From contig OX463778.1 in the NCBI GenBank assembly GCA_949825025.1, positions 26,283,551-26,347,550 on the forward strand: 64,000 bases of DNA, given 5' to 3'. A program made the position numbers and the translations under genes. The notes beneath the pieces were generated by a model, which was given only the letters and a program-made list of their open reading frames with translations, did no database searches and had not been told where the DNA came from. Positions 12,804-55,960 of the stretch are shown here, piece by piece; position 1 is the stretch's first letter; each line of letters begins with the position of its first letter. Source of the stretch: Siphlonurus alternatus (Eukaryota > Arthropoda > Insecta > Ephemeroptera > Siphlonuridae).

Positions 12804-15800
12804 ATGTCGGTTTATATAGCCGCCGTCGTAGGAGGATACGTGCTTTCTTCAGCCATACTATTTCGTTATCCAAGCCTCCTTCATAAGAAAAAGAAACTGA
12901 AGTTTGAATGCAGGCACATAAGCCACCGTGGAGGTGAGAAAGAGATCTGTTGACTCACTGCCCACAGACTTTTTGTTTTTTTTGTATGATATGATATATG
13001 ATTTACCTGTGGTTCCTTGCTTTTAGGAGCCGGAGAAAATTATGAAAATACCATCACAGCATTTCATAGGTATAATTATTTTAACCATGTTCAGTAAATA
13101 AACCTCGTAATCTTCAGTACAGTACAGTACTGCATGGTAAATGTACAGTATGCATACAGTACGTGAATTTACATGTATGCATAAATCTTGAGTGAACTGT
13201 AACTAACTGGGAGTCCCATTTAGTTAAACTGTGAAGGGTAACTGTGCCGAACTGCGCCCTACTGTGCCGTGGAGTTAGGGATATGCATGCTGACTGTATT
13301 ATTGAACTGTATATATATATATAACTAACATACTGTACATATATTAAGCTTCCACCATCATTGTGAGATGTAAAAGAATTCTGTATTTTCTGTAAGTATT
13401 TACTTAATTGTAAGACACATGTACATAACTTGTACATGGTCTCAGCTGTGAATTATATCATATTATTGAATATAAGTTGTGTGATATTTTTTTCTACTGA
13501 AAATGCACCCATGCCTGCAGAGTTTACTTCCCTATATGAGCTGTGGATGACATGATGGTAATTTCCTCAGAGCGGTTGAAGTAGGCACGGAGATGTTGGA
13601 GCTGGACTGCCACCTTACCAAAGATGGACAGGTGGTAGTTTGTCACGACCACAACCTGTTGCGAGGCACCGGGCTGGACTCCGAGATCAGCGATCTCACC
13701 TATGCTGAGCTGCCCCTCCTCAAGCCAGAGCTGCCTCTTGACTTCGACCCTGGTGAGATCTTGTTGACTAGAGACTATATTGAAGGAAACAGTTGATAAA
13801 CTTCCGGCACACTTTTGATCAAGAAAAAAGAATTGTGTTAGTGAAAACTATAAATATTTCAATATTATTTCTGTATTTCTGTTTTGATTTAAGGGTAAGG
13901 TAACGCCACCAATGTTAAAAAAAAATCCCTGTCACAAAAATTCTGAAAAAAATTTAAAATGTTCTCCTCTATACCCCCTATCAGTACCTAAAATATCAGG
14001 TATACAAATACGATCTAGTTTTTGATTATAAAATTTTAAAGTTGACTACTTTAACATGGAGAAATGAAACTCCCATGTTAAATTGGTCAACTTTAAAAAT
14101 TCATAACTCAAAAACTAGATCGTATTTGTATACCTGATATTTTAGGTACTGATAGGGGGTGTAGAGAAGAACATTTTAATTTTTTTTCAGAATTTTTGTG
14201 AGAGGGATTTTTTTTAACATTGGTGGCGTTACCTTACCCTTAACCTTTTGCTGATAACTTCACCATGAAATTATTCAATTTTTGCACTACGTACGTAAAT
14301 TCCATGTTATCTTGGTTTCGTCACACTTGCCAAAGTTAATTTGTTGAAAAGATTGCCAGCGTCAATGAATTGGAAATGCAATGAGAAATTAGCTTATTTA
14401 GAAACTTTTTACCAAGTTGACTTTGATAAATTAGATGCTACTAACAAGTAAGACGAAATACTCTGACTCTGAGATGAAATAAAACATTTAATTTAAATTG
14501 CAGTATTAGCATATTTATACAGCCATCACCACGGAAAATTTCCCTTAAGAAAAGTTAATAGCATCAATCCATTGTTTACAATATAATAAGACACTAAAGT
14601 ATATTGCTATCTATTATTTAGTCAGGGAAATTGTTGCAGGTGATGGCTGTACTTAAAAATCACAAATCTCACACACCACCCCCTCCCTGCAGGTGTGGTG
14701 TTTCAAGGCTCTGGTCGATCCGAAGAGAGACAGATTGCACTGCTTGACGATGTGTTCCGTATCTTCCCAAAGCTGCCCATTAACATTGACATAAAGGTCA
14801 ATGAGGACCGTCTGATAGCGGAAGTTTCACGGCTCATCACATTACACAACAGAGAAGAGCTCACCGTCTGGGGCAACTACAGTGACATCATTACCACCAA
14901 GTGCTACCAGCAGGTACACCAATATCACTAAAGTATACATATTGCTCCTGTATACTTGTATAAAAATTAATAAAATGTTTCTACAGTCATTGGGTTTACA
15001 GGACTAATTGTAGCGCCAACAAGTAGCAAAGCTGTAGGTTCAGTATTAAACAAATGAGGCTGAAAGATTAAAATAATAAAGTCATATATTTATATTAACA
15101 CCTACAGGGGCTACAGTGTAACCCCTCAATTAGATTACTGTTTCGTATGTCTGTAATTTATTTAAATTAAAATGTTCATAATAAATCAGTGCAAGTGGTA
15201 TTTCTAAAGTAACAAAAATTAAGTAAATACAACTACAGTATCAAAGTATAAATGTGCCAGGATCTTACAATCTACAAAAAATACAAGAACATTTTATTCT
15301 AGCGTCTTGACTCTGGACAAGAGCGTCTGACCCTTGTTTGTGCCACAGAACCCGCAAGTACCACTGCTGTTCTCAATGCGTCGTGTGATCATTCTCGTCC
15401 TCCTGCTCTACTCCGGTCTGCTACCGTTTGTGCCAATCAAGGAAACACACCTCGAAATTTTCTTGCCCTCCATCTACCTCAGGTATTTTAATATTTTAAA
15501 TAGACCAAGAAAATGGCTCATAAATCAGAATTCTATTGTTATAATGAAGAATTGTAATAATTGATTTTGCATGCTGATGAAAGTTTTTTTATACCCTTTT
15601 ATACAGTTTTAACTGTATTATCATTATTATTTTGCAGACGCCAGAACAGTCCCAGTGCAGCCTACCTTCCCTTCCAAAGTCTGCTGGTACGTTCTATGGA
15701 CTGGCTGCTTATGCGACCATGCCTCTTTCAGCACCTTCGGCGCAGGGGAATACAGGTGAGATAATGTACTTCGTGCTGCAGAAGCTAACAATCTGCCTTT

Positions 15801-17461
15801 TTTTTTTTTTTTTTTTTATTTTTTTTTATTTTTTTAAGTTAGAGGGGGACTCTGCTGGTCCAACAACATATTATCTTATTCTCTACTTGAACTAATCATG
15901 AACTGAATAATTATAGGGAAATAAATTTATAGCCTATCTAGAAAAAAAAAAATAGTTAACTTCATAACTATATTGAAATACTGTAGTTATCAAACAAGTG
16001 TGGCAACTGCGCATTGTAGTAGATGTGTATAGTAGATGTGCACACACTCTGTTAACTAATATGTACATACGACAGGGTTGCCACATAATACTATTTATCA
16101 AAGTTAACTTTTTTTTTTGTTTTTTTGTTTTTGTTTTTTTCTAGGCTACGAAAAACTTACCACTATTTTAATTTCCCTACAATGGACAACATGCATGAAA
16201 AAATTTTATTGCAAAAATGAATAGAGGGTACTAAATTATATGCTACTCTGAATTTTTTCAGATTTTTTTGAGTCCCGGAACTATTTTTTAATACTTATTG
16301 AAAGTTCTACAAGTTAAGTTGGCACCCCTGAATCCTTAATAAAAAGGATAGAGACTGGACACCTATAAACGCCTCCAGGGGGCGTGGCCGCACTTTCAAT
16401 AATTATTTAACAATAGTTCTGGGCCTCAACAAATCTGAAAAAATTCAGAGTTGCATAATTTGGTACCCTCTATTCATTTCTGCAATAAAAAATTTCATGC
16501 ATGTTGTCCATTATTTAATTTCACGACTAGTTTAAAATAGAAAATATGTTAAGCCCACAGAGACTTAATTCCTTTAAACACTAGAGTAATAATAGCAACA
16601 TTAAATGAGACATTGGCCGTGTCTCATTTAAAGAATGCGAACTAAAAGTGTATACACTTCAAATACTAATTTAGTATAAATACTTATTTTAAATGAGACA
16701 ACTTTACTGTAAACTAGCGCCAACACTTCGTAGTGTCAAAAGTTGGAAACATTTGCATCAGCTGATCAATGTTAAAAAATTTAGTGTCTGTGTTAGTGTT
16801 TGAAGTTGCTATTTCAAACACTAAATACTAGACCCTTCAAATACTTGAACACTTGCGCTAATTGAGACAACAGTTAGTGTCAATATGGCGTCAACACTTC
16901 AAAAAATTGACAATCGATAATGTGTTTAGTGTGCATTTTTGTGTATTGGCATTCATTCTTAAATTTTTACATCAATCAATAATTTTCTTCACAAATGTTT
17001 CAATGAAAAGTAAATTTTGTGTTATGTGACCTGATAAATTGCAGAGTTGATGAAATTTCAACAACAAATGTTATCCAGTGTCAGGGCAAATTTTTTTTTG
17101 GTGAATATTGTCATTTAAAAATATCAACATATTGCTCTATAAATAACTACAGCTTGTTTACTCATGTTTTTCTGTAACCTTCTATTGTCATTTCTATCCT
17201 TAGAATTTCTCCTCATTAATGCACTTTTTTTGTAGTCAATCATTCCCCTACTTAAAAAAAAAAAAAAAAAAATCACGTGCTAAAAGACAATTCTATATAC
17301 TGTACATGCTTACATGCTTTTTCCTGTCATAGACTTACCTTTGGGTTCTCAACTACGAGGAAGAGTTTTCGGCTGCGTTTGAGCTCGGAGCGACGGGAGT
17401 GATGACGGACTACCCCAGCAAACTGACCCGGTTCCTCAAGCAACACCCGCAGTACAAGTAA
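12804..17461 (+). CDS. GDPD1: GDPD1 / GDE4-like glycerophosphodiester phosphodiesterase (lysophospholipase D), 7 exons, 318 aa
   Basis: Exons: 12804-12933, 13027-13069, 13571-13752, 14693-14913, 15349-15482, 15638-15755, 17333-17461. All are GT-AG and phase-consistent (957 nt). The family hydrolyses lysophospholipids and N-acyl lysophospholipids to lysophosphatidic acid and a head group on internal membranes. The N-terminus has a membrane-anchor helix (about residues 3-25). It is followed by the catalytic signature: HISHRGG (His41, Arg42), MLELD (Glu68, Asp70) and VCHDH (His83). A hydrophobic stretch in exon 5 (residues after MRRVIILVLLLYSG) corresponds to the membrane-associated segment of the vertebrate protein. 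The C-terminus TGVMTDYPSKL is the conserved barrel end. Length matches the vertebrate homologue (about 314 aa). Intron 3 carries a TTAA foldback, and intron 6 carries a further hairpin. Confidence 0.95.
13893..14239. mobile_element. 347-bp TTAA-flanked foldback, family A copy 1 (GDPD1 intron 3)
   Basis: A near-complete hairpin with ends GGGTAAGGTAACGCCACC and its complement, flanked by TTAA on both sides (13889-13892 and 14240-14243). The stem runs almost to the centre near 14060. A second copy of the same family, sharing the terminal and internal sequence (TCAGTA, AAAATATCAGGTATACAAAT and the central GTTGACTACTTTAACATGG), lies at 51485-51835 in ATG2 intron 34. Two independent copies and TTAA duplications show that it is or was mobile. 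No ORF is present. Confidence 0.9.
16181..16512. repeat. ~330-bp hairpin element in GDPD1 intron 6
   Basis: Outer ends ATGGACAACATGCATGAAA and ATGTTGTCCAT are inverse copies. Both arms contain TGAATTTTTTCAGATTTTTT or its complement. The loop (about 16310-16385) is GC-richer and unpaired. The inner arm sequence is shared with the hairpin at 23945-24304, so the two belong to one family or to related families. No target-site duplication was resolved. Confidence 0.8.
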
Positions 17462-18300
17462 CAACCAAGTAATCCGCTTCATTGCCGCAATCAGAACCCT
17501 CAGCTTTTCTAACAGAGAATATGGTTGTATGAATCTATGAATCAGAACCTGCTACTACTTATATTCACCGTAAAACCTTAATTTTAATGTACAGCAATCA
17601 AATCTGAATCTAAGAAATAATTACTTATAACACTGTAACTTTCATTACCAGGTCTTTTAAAGCACAATACCAAAGAAGTCGTCTCGTAATGCTTGATAAT
17701 TTAGTTACAAAATGCTAATGCACAAAGTCTACCGGTCAGACCAAAATGTGCTTAATAAATAATGATAATTGTATGCTTTAGCATACAGTAATAATTAATT
17801 TATAATTGTTAAGTTTATTCTGTTTTCAGGGTTTTTGTATGATTAGTAGGATTATGCTGATCCTCAGTTTTTTTTATGGTTGTTATTATATTAAGTATTT
17901 TAAAGGCAAGGTCTTTAGTTCTTGTATAATTTTAATTTATTATTAAATAATTAACGAATGATTTAATTGTATAAATAAATCAGGTCTTCTACTAAAAGAA
18001 AAAAAAATTACTTTTACGATCGATAGCTTCTTACTGCCCGCTCCTATAGTAACATCACTCGCACAAAGTATATACCTGGTTGCAAGATAAAGTATATTTT
18101 CTTAGTGGGGATAAGGATTTATAACCTTAAATGTTACCAATCAAGTTAAGTTGTTACAGCAATGACTTGCAGATCAGCCAATATAATTTTAGAATTCCCA
18201 GGATTGTATTAAATTACATTATATTTAAATTTTCTGTTATTTATTAAATAATAATGTTTAAATGCATTTTTTACACAATATTTCAAGCACTGTTAATTGT
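17462..18300. other. GDPD1 3' UTR and flank
   Basis: AT-rich sequence after the GDPD1 stop codon. AATAAA at 17754-17759 is a plausible polyadenylation signal about 295 nt downstream of the stop. No gene or repeat is recognised before the transposon at 18309. Confidence 0.5.
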
Positions 18301-18960
18301 GTAAATCACAGGGATCGGATGCGGATGCGGATGCAGATGCAAGATGCACACGGATGCGCAAAAATGGGCTTGCATCCGCATCCGTGCATCCCAGATGCAC
18401 AGGAAAAAATGAATGCATCCGGATGCGCATCCCAGATGCACGGGGAAAAATGAATGCATCCGGATGCGCATCCCAGATGCATGAAAAATAAATTTGCATC
18501 CGGATGCGCATCCACGGATGTAAGAAAAATAAATTTGCATCCATTTAACACTTTTTTTTTCTCTTTTTTATCAGGTTTTTTGCTAATGGCCTCTAAATCA
18601 ATCTTTAACACGAGGCATATTTTTTAACTTTATTTGCCTCTTGTCGTTTAAAAATTACAAGAAACAAAGTGTATTATAAAAACCAAAGATCGGATGCAGA
18701 TGCAAGATGCACACGGATGCGCAAAAATGGGCTTGCATCCGCATCCGTGCATCCCAGATGCACGGGAAAAAATTAATGCATCCGGATGCGCATCTCAGAT
18801 GCATGGAAAATAAATTTGCATCCGGATGCGCATCCCAGATGCATGAAAAATAAATTTGCATCCGGATGCGCATCCATGGATGCACGAAAAATTAATTTGC
18901 ATCCGGATGCGCATCTCGGATGCACGAAAAAAACGAGTGCATCCGGTCCCTGGTAAATCA
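18301..18960. mobile_element. hAT-like 644-bp non-autonomous element with GGATGC subterminal arrays and perfect 8-bp TSD
   Basis: The element proper is 18309-18952. It starts CAGGGATCGGATGC and ends with the complement of CAGGGACCGGATGC. An exact 8-bp direct repeat GTAAATCA lies on each side (18301-18308 and 18953-18960). CAGGG ends with 8-bp duplications are the hallmark of the hAT superfamily. The interior consists of two related clusters (about 18313-18545 and 18690-18945). Both are built of GGATGC / GCATCC words in both orientations, with the self-complementary core GCATCCGGATGC recurring at 40-50 bp spacing. There is no transposase ORF; the open frames here are by-products of the array. 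Confidence 0.9.
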
Positions 18961-21385
18961 CAATTAGCAGTGCTTTTTGTGTTTTATTATTTATTTTTAT
19001 TTTTTTAATTTTTACATTAACAAGAAATGAACTATATCATCAATTTATTTAGTAACACCACTAGTCACTTTTTATGAGTACCACTTTTGCCAGTTGAATT
19101 TAAGAACATTATTATAACTACTTAATTACTGAATTCCTATTAGAGTTGAAGTATACTGTACAGTAGAAAAAGTAGTTATGATTTTAAGCATTAAGGTTTG
19201 AAAACTTGTTCAGTATCAAAATGGAGTGAGTTAATTTTAGTTATGCAAATTATAATGATAAAACACCAAAGATATAAACATTAGAATCTAAACTTTGCTT
19301 GCAATATGTTGAGCCGTTGTTACAAATATGGGATTTATGTTGAACATAATACCGATGTTATGCTTGTTATTCATGGCATAAATGTATAAAATATGTTTGA
19401 ATCGTGATATGTGTGGTTCTGTAAACATCAAAGACGGAACAAGACATTGCTACTCTTATATGGACTAATAGAACAGGTACGCACTTCTCAATGTCTGTCA
19501 AACTGTTGATGCTTATTCATATGAAGGTTAATTTTGCAGTTTTTTTCACATAAGAGTGTAATGTTTTGTATGTGTTGTTGTTTCTTGGTTAAATAGTTAA
19601 ATATATATTTTTTTGACAGTGCAGGGTGTCACACATCATTTTTGTTACTATTAAACTCATTATTTTAAATACACCCTGTACTTAATATATATTTTAGATT
19701 AAATATTTTATGCACCTGTAGAGTTGCTGATATATATAATATAAGTATATTATAGTTGGAATGAAAAATATATTAATATATATTTTCATTATTAAGTACA
19801 GGCTGGACTATGAATTATTTCATGGTATTTTTTATTAATATCGACTCACACAAAAAGTTGAAAATGCACCAACTATACAGTATACAGCATGCATAACTTA
19901 CACAATTTGTATTGCACAGCAATAATAATTTACTTTCCATAGGATGGAATGTTTATAATATATACAAATAATTTATTAAGTTATTTTTTTTTTTTTTTCA
20001 AATACGCTTTATTATATTATGCATATCAAATATGTTTATGATGATATTCAATCTTGTGTTGTTGGAATGTTTTAGATTTAAATGCTTGCATTTAGAAATT
20101 TATTTTACAGTAAACCCCTGTAGTTGGGTTTATTCTAAAAAATATTGTGATAGAGTACACATTATTTTAGTTAAACGCCCGTAACTTATAGTTAAAACAT
20201 AAGGAATTGACATGGAATTGCCTGCAGAAGTCGTCACCCACCTCATTTTTTTTTTTATCATCAGTCTCAAGTCTATATAATTAGCATTTATCTGAGTATA
20301 TTTATTTTTTTATGCCTAAAATTGGTATAAATTTATTAAATTTTATAAGGCTTGACAAATAAATGTCATATAGCAAAGACTTTTTTATTCACAGTGTCAA
20401 TAAATCCAGCTTGCACAGTTTTTAAAATTTTCAATGTCAGATCAGAACATTACTTGCCATCAAAATATTTACTGCATTATAGCAATTGCATGTAATTATA
20501 ATTTTGTGTCATCTCGTCAATCACTATATACAGTCAGTGTAGATATAGCTTGCCATATAAATCACAGTTATATAGATATTTCAAAAATGCATGTATAGGT
20601 ATTTTATTAATTTGCAATTTATATTTATAAAAAACATTTTTTTAAATTAATATTTAATATAAACAAATCTGACAGTTCTTAAATACTTAACTGAAACTAT
20701 TAAATGATTGGATGGTGATGGAATTAACTTGCTGTCATATAATATAGTACATGATACAATCAAGCATGCTATTTTAATTGTGTAGGATTTAGACTAGCTG
20801 TTGTAGTGTTAATTAATTTTAATTATAAAATGTCTATATTTTGATTCTTTTTGTAATTATAATGTTCAAATAGAGAAGTCAGAACCAATGGAAACTTTAA
20901 TTCCTTTTATATTGTATAATATACTGATCATATTATAATTATAATATAATGACAATTGCTGGAAAGTTACACTTTATTATATTAATGTTTCATAATTTTT
21001 CTTTAACAATTTAATTGTCAAATGTAGAGAAATGTTTTAGTCTTGTTCCTGTCTGCCATACGTACAATAAGTTTATAATTGTTATGTTATTAAGTGCATG
21101 TATTTCATAGTCAATTATATTATATTGTGTAGTAGATTTATATAAATATGTAAATTCAGTTATTTACGCGCCTGATGAATATATGTGATAAGTGTATCTG
21201 ATATGTGTTGTACATTATATTATATATCATGAATTTAATAAAGTGCTATTAAAAAATTAAATTAATCTTTTACCAACTATACGTACTGTATATATAATAT
21301 ATTATTTATATAATTTTAATTTTAACATTAAGATCTGGTTATATGCATGCCATTTATTATGTCATATATATATATATTGCATATT
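18961..21385. other. Intergenic AT-rich DNA between GDPD1 and ATG2
   Basis: About 2.4 kb with very high AT content, long A/T runs and many stop codons in every frame. I see no gene, RNA gene or clear transposon. A stretch near 20109 beginning CAGTAAACCCCTG resembles the end of the pogo-like MITE at 34147 but has no identifiable partner. Confidence 0.5.
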
Positions 21386-21535
21386 CCCTAGTCGAAAAAT
21401 AAGTGCTAAGTGATAATTTGAGCAGTGGTTGACTACTTAAAACAAGTAGTTGACTACTTAAAAAACAAGTAGTCAACTCTAGCTACTTGACTACTGCTCA
21501 AATTATCACTTAGCACTCTTATTTTTCGACTAGGG
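21386..21535. repeat. 150-bp hairpin upstream of ATG2
   Basis: The arms begin CCCTAGTCGAAAAATAAGTG and extend almost perfectly for about 55 bp on each side. The interior is made of repeated GTAGTTGACTACTT words that can themselves pair. It is a compact foldback, probably a small MITE. Flanks do not show a clear duplication. Confidence 0.85.
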
Positions 21536-21736
21536 TTATGCCATGGTCAAATTAAGGTTAAAAATTATTGTAATTTTGTTTTCCGGAAGACTTTTTTTTT
21601 TATACAATAAACCTTCGCATTTATAATTTACAGTTCATATATTATTATTATATAAACATAATACCAATGATATAATTGTGAATTTCAGAAATTTGATTTC
21701 ATTAATTTAACCGATTGATTGAGATGGTTTAATATA

Positions 21737-21931
<195 letters not shown>

Positions 21932-21966
21932 GGAGGTGTCACAGAGACCCGCCTACATCAGCATCA

Positions 21967-22223
21967 GAGACCTCCGTGTCTTATATATATGGCCAGAAAT
22001 TTGACTGAGCTTCACTAGCTGTATGAGAGACCTGAGAGTGGCAGAGGCTGGCAGCGGCGCGTCACTGAATCGCGCAGCGGCACGGCCTGGTTCTCGCTGG
22101 CTGCGCGGGCAATTTTAGCCAGCAAGAACCGGGCCGTGCCGAACATTTAGACGTTTCGCAGCGCCGCCACTCTCAGTTACAGTGAAGCTCTGATCAAATC
22201 CCTGGCCATGACACGGAGGTCTC
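21967..22223. repeat. 257-bp GC-rich inverted repeat in the ATG2 upstream region
   Basis: The ends GAGACCTCCGTGTC and GACACGGAGGTCTC are exact complements. Further in, CGGCACGGCC...GGCCGTGCCG and the complementary GAACC/GGTTC blocks form a strong inner stem. The left part (GACTGAGCTTCACT) pairs with AGTGAAGCTC on the right. The GC-rich composition contrasts with its neighbours. It is most simply an inserted inverted-repeat element lying close to the promoter. Confidence 0.75.
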
Positions 22224-22477
22224 AGCTGGAGGTGCAGAGGGCTGGAGCGGCTGGAGGTGCCATTTCATAGTTTAAAAAAAATGCGCCATTTCGCTTGGAA
22301 ACAGCTGTAAATTCAAAACAAAGAAGTTTCATATCTTCGATGTTTACTCCGATATTTTTAAGACGACAGACTGCAAGGGCAAAGTTGCTGCGTATATCAC
22401 GTTCATGTTACAAGGCTAACGAAAAAGTGAACATTTTGGTTCTTAAAGTAGCTCCAAGACTGTTATGATACTTCACC
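22224..22477 (+). promoter_or_regulatory. Probable ATG2 promoter / 5' UTR
   Basis: The 254 bases between the GC-rich inverted repeat and the ATG2 start codon are the only space for a proximal promoter unless the repeat itself contributes. No TATA box or other strong motif is evident. The assignment rests on position only. Confidence 0.35.
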
Positions 22478-52952
<30,475 letters not shown>

Positions 52953-53071
52953 CCTTGCCAGACACTTCCTCCCTTCCCCTCGAACGTCCTTGGGTCCGTG
53001 CGCAGTCAGCTGGACCCTGATGTGAGGAGAGAGGCAGCACACAAGTGGAGACAGGACAACTGACCTTGCCA

Positions 53072-55960
53072 AATCCCCCCCCCCCCTCCTTTGATTCCCT
53101 TCAAAGTCCTTCCAACATCTTTTTTTATATATATAATTAAGTGACTTCTCGTCATGTAGGTTGATTTAATAATAGATTTTTGTACTCATATCTATCCTTT
53201 TATTCAATCTTAAATAAAATGTTGATTAAATTTACTTTAAATTAATTTTTACAAAACTATAAAGAATTAAATTTTTTAGGATAATCTAGGCAATTATTTT
53301 TTTGTTTCTTGGCAATAGTTTAAGTGTTAGTAAGGAAGTTTAATAAATGAGCAAGATAAATTATTTACTGTCTCAATTTTATCTAGAAATTTAAAACCTG
53401 ATAAAAGTTTAAAATGAATCGCACCTGGCAGTCGTCTAACTAAACAAAACTATTTAAAGGAAAAGCCTTGATGAAATGTCTGAAAGGGCTAGCATATGTA
53501 GTGGTTGATTCTATGGAAGCTACTTCATCAGTCTTGAAGTGCAAGTTGAGGCACCTTCAATTAAAAGACTGTAGGTTTAGGACGAATACTTGCAAACACA
53601 GGCAGCTTGTTCACCCACTGCAATGAATATAATGTGTGTGAATATAAGCATTCACACAAATTTGTAATTTTGGTTTAACTTAATTTGGCAAGTGTTTTGT
53701 TTCTTTTTTATAGTTTCTTTTCTTTCACCCTGATTTATCATTTTATTTTTTATGTTGATATTCTTTAAACACTATTTATAATATTTTTATAGAGGTTTAA
53801 CTTAGTTTTGTGTACTGATTTAATGTTTATATACAAATTCACGGAAAATAATAATAATTTACGGCAAGAAATTTGCACAAGAAATTTGTAACTTCTCATT
53901 TAACTTCCTGGTCTATTATTTATTCAAGTACACTCCATTCAAATAACAATCTCCCATTCAGTCATGTTAAAATGTAGCCAAATCAGACAATTATATATGA
54001 ATGGAGTATGTACATACACAAGCAGAAAATTATTTTTTTTCTGATCTTTTTAAAAACAGACACAAAATACAATTATGTCTTTCATTGAGCAATCAAATAG
54101 GCTGTATATATACACAATCTACTATATTAACTATATAATAATGAAATAACTAAATTAATATATAGATAAGGTTTGTTTCTAAAATGTATAAGATTAAATG
54201 CTATGTAATGATGTAAACTTGTCTTGAACAATATATTATGTAGAGATACCATTCATATTCCTTTTGTGTCTTCAATCAATAGAAACATGAAAAATATAAT
54301 TATAACAATTAAATTTTGGTATGTATTGTTATAATACAAAATTATGAAAAAACAGCTAGGACACTTATAATATGTAGTTCCATGTAAAGTATATTGTTTA
54401 ATATCAATTAATGTTCATAGAGACGTGCTAAAAACTCGTAACGTTTTAGACAGAATGAAAACTTCTACTTTGATGATCATACCAACAGTTCTTTTTATTT
54501 GTTGCATCCCCCCCCCCCCCTTAAGTTCGGCAATTTTTTAAATATCAAATAAATCAGAGTGGCATAACTTTTGTGCTCTCTATTTAATTATAATAAATCT
54601 TTTTTTTTTTATGTATAATTTAATCTCCATGAGGGACTTTCATGCAATGTCTGCTTCAAAGTCACGAGGTCACTCTTTTGGTAAAGTAAAATGTGGTTTA
54701 TGAAAAATATAATAAAAATAATTATATTTTAATTTATTATATTTAAAAGGAAATACCCAGTCTGACAAATTTAACATCAAGGAACAAGATGTGGCGATAA
54801 TAATAATAATGAGATGAAAAATATGCAGGCACATGCTCTGGGTAAAATTGGGGACTTGTACCTTTCCCAATTGAGAAGCACGTTTCTTTGATATTTTCTT
54901 AGTGTAGTTATGGAAGTTTTTATTTTTTTATAACAACTAGATATTTTCTCTTCCTATGAATAGAACTGCAATCTCTCCATTCATGATATAGTTAATTTTT
55001 TACTGATATTGATGTCTCAACAATACATTACAATACATAGTATGTAAATTGCACCTCCTGTTTACAATTAATTTGTAAGATTTTTAAGTTACTTAAATTT
55101 TCAAAGTGTTTTTTATACTATTGCTTTTTTTTTTAATTGTTTTCTATATATAGAGTGAAAAGTAATATTAGTTGTGTTTTTGAATGATATTTTTGTTATG
55201 TGGGATCAATGTATATTATAATTATTATTATGTAATATAATTAACGAAACACATATTATATGATATTAATAATAAAGAATAATAAATTTTTGATGATAAT
55301 TGAATTTTATTTGTTTTAAACAATCCTTGAAAGTACATCTTGCAAATGAAGATATTAATAAAAGTACATGTAATTTAAAAAGGCCAATTCTATATATTAA
55401 TAAATATGTATAATAATACACTGTAATTATTTAAATAAATGAAGTCATGACTCACCCAGGTCTTAGATTGTGTGACTGCTGGGATTTTAATGTACACACT
55501 CATAATGTAGAAGAAAGCTCACATGTCCATATACATCCTATAATATTGGCTGTGCATGATGATTTAAAGTGATAACCTGATTATTAACCACATTTTGAAA
55601 GAAACATTTAACAGAACCAATCTCAGGATAAAATACGAACAAGCATTGACTCCAAATCAAACTGTTCAACATATATCACACATACTTTGTCTGGAATAAT
55701 TAGCTTTCTGCCTCACTCTAATTGTTTTTGTCTAATGGAGTTGTCTGCTATAGCAGGTGAAAGAAAGCATAAATATGCTTTATCAATTTTTAAGTTAAGA
55801 AAAAAGTTAATTTAAATTATAATTTACTACATTTTAATCATGCTATAATGATAATATATACATAACTATATTTTGCTAAAAATCATTAAATGATTTCAAT
55901 TAATTAATTGATGAGATCAATATTTAATTAAAATAGGAACAGTGGGTTTTAAATTCTTAG
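53072..55960. other. ATG2 3' UTR and intergenic region before a convergent gene
   Basis: AT-rich DNA without a supportable gene. AATAAA at 53213-53218 is a plausible ATG2 polyadenylation signal; further AATAAA motifs occur at 55271 and 55281. On the minus strand, AATAAA (TTTATT at 55306-55311) could serve the convergent gene at 55961-56734. Confidence 0.5.

Noticed and set aside
16610..16900. Possible further MITE with ends near GTGTCTCATTTAA and TTGTCTCAATTAG
   Set aside because: The inverse ends share only short stretches and I found no duplication; too degenerate to call.
18283..18611. Several overlapping open frames of 80-100 codons on both strands around 18300-18960
   Set aside because: They are by-products of the GGATGC/GCATCC array (Met-Asp/Ile-Arg-Met repeats); no family similarity, and all lie inside the hAT-like element.
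18309..18952. CRISPR-like array or classical satellite
   Set aside because: Repeats are irregular, in both orientations and without unique spacers, and the segment is bounded by hAT-type ends with an 8-bp duplication in a eukaryotic genome.
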